Of a stretch of 64,000 nucleotides of DNA, positions 63,084 through 64,000 are shown in pieces. Position 1 is the stretch's first letter; the number at the start of each line of letters is the position of its first letter. Under the pieces are notes generated by a model. That model ran no database searches and was not told the origin of the DNA. It saw nothing but the letters and a program-made list of their open reading frames with translations. The position numbers and the translations under genes are program-made. The DNA is taken from positions 124,001 through 188,000 of the forward strand of contig QKEL01000009.1 of assembly GCA_003252395.1 (NCBI GenBank), read 5' to 3'. This DNA comes from Spirochaetales bacterium (GTDB lineage Bacteria > Spirochaetota > Spirochaetia > Treponematales > Treponemataceae).

Positions 63084-64000
63084 ATGGCAGCAGAATTACA
63101 GACGAAGGACATTACCGATACCGAAGACCGCGAAAAGGACGGACGTTCCGAGCGGATCGCGGTAATCGACTATAAGATGGTGACCTTTTCCCTGGCGGGA
63201 AAGGATTACGGCATCGATATCATGCAGGTGAAGGAAATCGCGAAGGCCGGGCGTTTCACGTACGTGCCGAATACGTCGCCCTTCGTGCTTGGGGTGTATA
63301 ACCTTCGCGGCGATATCATCCCGATCATCGATTTGCGCATTTTCTTCAATATCCCCGTCAAGGCGCGGGCGAACGACGCCCTGGAAAACCTGATCATAAT
63401 AAACGTGGAGGATCAGACGTTCGGTATCGTCGTGGACGAGATCGACAAGGTAGTGGGAATTTCCAAGAGCACGATCCAGCCGCCGCATCCCATTTTCGGC
63501 GACATCAATATCAAATACATTCACGGCGTGGTCGAAAACCAGGGCCGCCTGTATATATTGCTCGAGGTCAGCCGGATCTTCGGCACCCGCGCCAAGGCGG
63601 CGGAAGCCGAAAAGGTACAGGAAGTACAGGAAAAGCTTTCCACGGAGCCCGTATCCCGGGCTGAGACTTCCCGGGAAGAACTCGACCTATCCTTTATCAA
63701 CGATACCCTGGCCGCCTTGGGAAAATTCTACGTGTCCCACGTGAACGACCGATGGGTCAAGGCGCGATTCGAGCAATGGCGCGACATGCGTTCGCCCGCG
63801 GACCTGCAATTCCAGTCCGAGGAGGACGCGCGCGCGTATCTCGAGACCTTCGCCTCTCCCGAATCGGGTTCGTTCTGGAGCGATCAGTATGCCTCCGAGT
63901 TCATGAAGATCCTGCCGCAAAACCAGGCAAAGCAGATTAACGTTTGGAATATCGGCTGCGGAAAGGGGCACGAAACCTATAGCCTCGCGGTCATTCTCAA
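63084..64000 (+). CDS. CheW fused to a CheR-like domain (incomplete at window end)
   Basis: At least 305 residues are visible. Residues about 28-180 form a CheW domain (YKMVTFSLAGKDYGIDI, VLGVYNLRGDIIPIIDLR, IKYIHGVVEN) for coupling CheA to receptors. After a charged linker a CheR-like part begins near 205, with FINDTLAALGKFYVSHVND and an SAM-site-like VWNIGCGKGHETYSLAVIL at the edge. A CheW-CheR-like fusion is known from spirochaetal chemotaxis arrays. Catalytic residues of CheR lie mostly beyond the window, so methyltransferase activity cannot be judged. An AAGGGGAAGG ribosome-binding site precedes the ATG. Confidence 0.92.
   Translation, partial: MAAELQTKDITDTEDREKDGRSERIAVIDYKMVTFSLAGKDYGIDIMQVKEIAKAGRFTYVPNTSPFVLGVYNLRGDIIPIIDLRIFFNIPVKARANDALENLIIINVEDQTFGIVVDEIDKVVGISKSTIQPPHPIFGDINIKYIHGVVENQGRLYILLEVSRIFGTRAKAAEAEKVQEVQEKLSTEPVSRAETSREELDLSFINDTLAALGKFYVSHVNDRWVKARFEQWRDMRSPADLQFQSEEDARAYLETFASPESGSFWSDQYASEFMKILPQNQAKQINVWNIGCGKGHETYSLAVIL

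Noticed and set aside
1-64000. Prophage, integrative element or defence island
   Set aside because: No integrase, transposase, phage structural gene, toxin-antitoxin pair or att-like repeat was found; gene order and base composition look chromosomal.

Overview
The window is GC-rich bacterial chromosome, densely coded on both strands, with no rRNA, tRNA, prophage, insertion sequence or CRISPR array that I could find. The best guess is a free-living or gut spirochaete (Spirochaetota, Treponema/Spirochaeta group). The evidence is a cheA gene followed by a CheW domain fused to a CheR-like domain (a known spirochaetal arrangement), LL-diaminopimelate aminotransferase, relaxed lipoproteins, two beta-barrel-like proteins, many signalling proteins and a large TonB-dependent receptor. 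The species cannot be fixed from this window alone.

Layout. 1-2047: a truncated GH31 glycosidase divergent from a LacI-family regulator, with a promoter and a candidate operator between them. 2016-3747: an acetyltransferase and a cyclic-nucleotide-binding protein. 3763-6690: a cobalamin-riboswitch-controlled operon of a lipoprotein and a TonB-dependent receptor. 6748-8377: a J-domain protein with a putative MshEN-like tail, and a TtcA-like thiolase. 8365-15777 (minus strand): sbcD-sbcC-pncB-class III cyclase. 15839-22979 (plus strand): chemoreceptor, malic enzyme, DMT transporter, ndk, gpsA and ffh, then a short duplication of the ffh 3' end. 23185-26648: a GGDEF diguanylate cyclase divergent from an AmmeMemoRadiSam operon. 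26695-29698: FHA protein, PPP-type phosphatase and Ser/Thr kinase. 29761-36694: sugar symporter, acyltransferase, B12-binding radical SAM protein, MFS transporter and SPASM radical SAM protein. 36786-40114: isocitrate dehydrogenase, ThrE-type exporter and a CBS/CorC protein.

40273-58435 is mainly an amino-acid block: thrA, a DAHP synthase-prephenate dehydratase fusion, ilvH, an oppositely oriented AAA ATPase, leuA, cimA, leuB, ilvD, ilvB, an MBOAT/SGNH acylation pair and dapL. LeuA, CimA, LeuB, IlvBH and IlvD supply much of the leucine, valine and isoleucine routes. CimA implies isoleucine made from pyruvate rather than threonine. IlvC and LeuCD are not in the window. 58507-64000: two putative outer-membrane proteins divergent from cheA and cheW-cheR.

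The most striking pattern is regulatory. At about ten genes a -10 hexamer lies 6-9 nt before the start codon, mostly without a Shine-Dalgarno sequence, which predicts leaderless mRNAs. Genes inside operons have ordinary ribosome-binding sites. Other notable items are the DAHPS-prephenate dehydratase fusion, the kinase/phosphatase/FHA module, the J-domain/MshEN-like protein and the B12 riboswitch operon with an unassigned lipoprotein.
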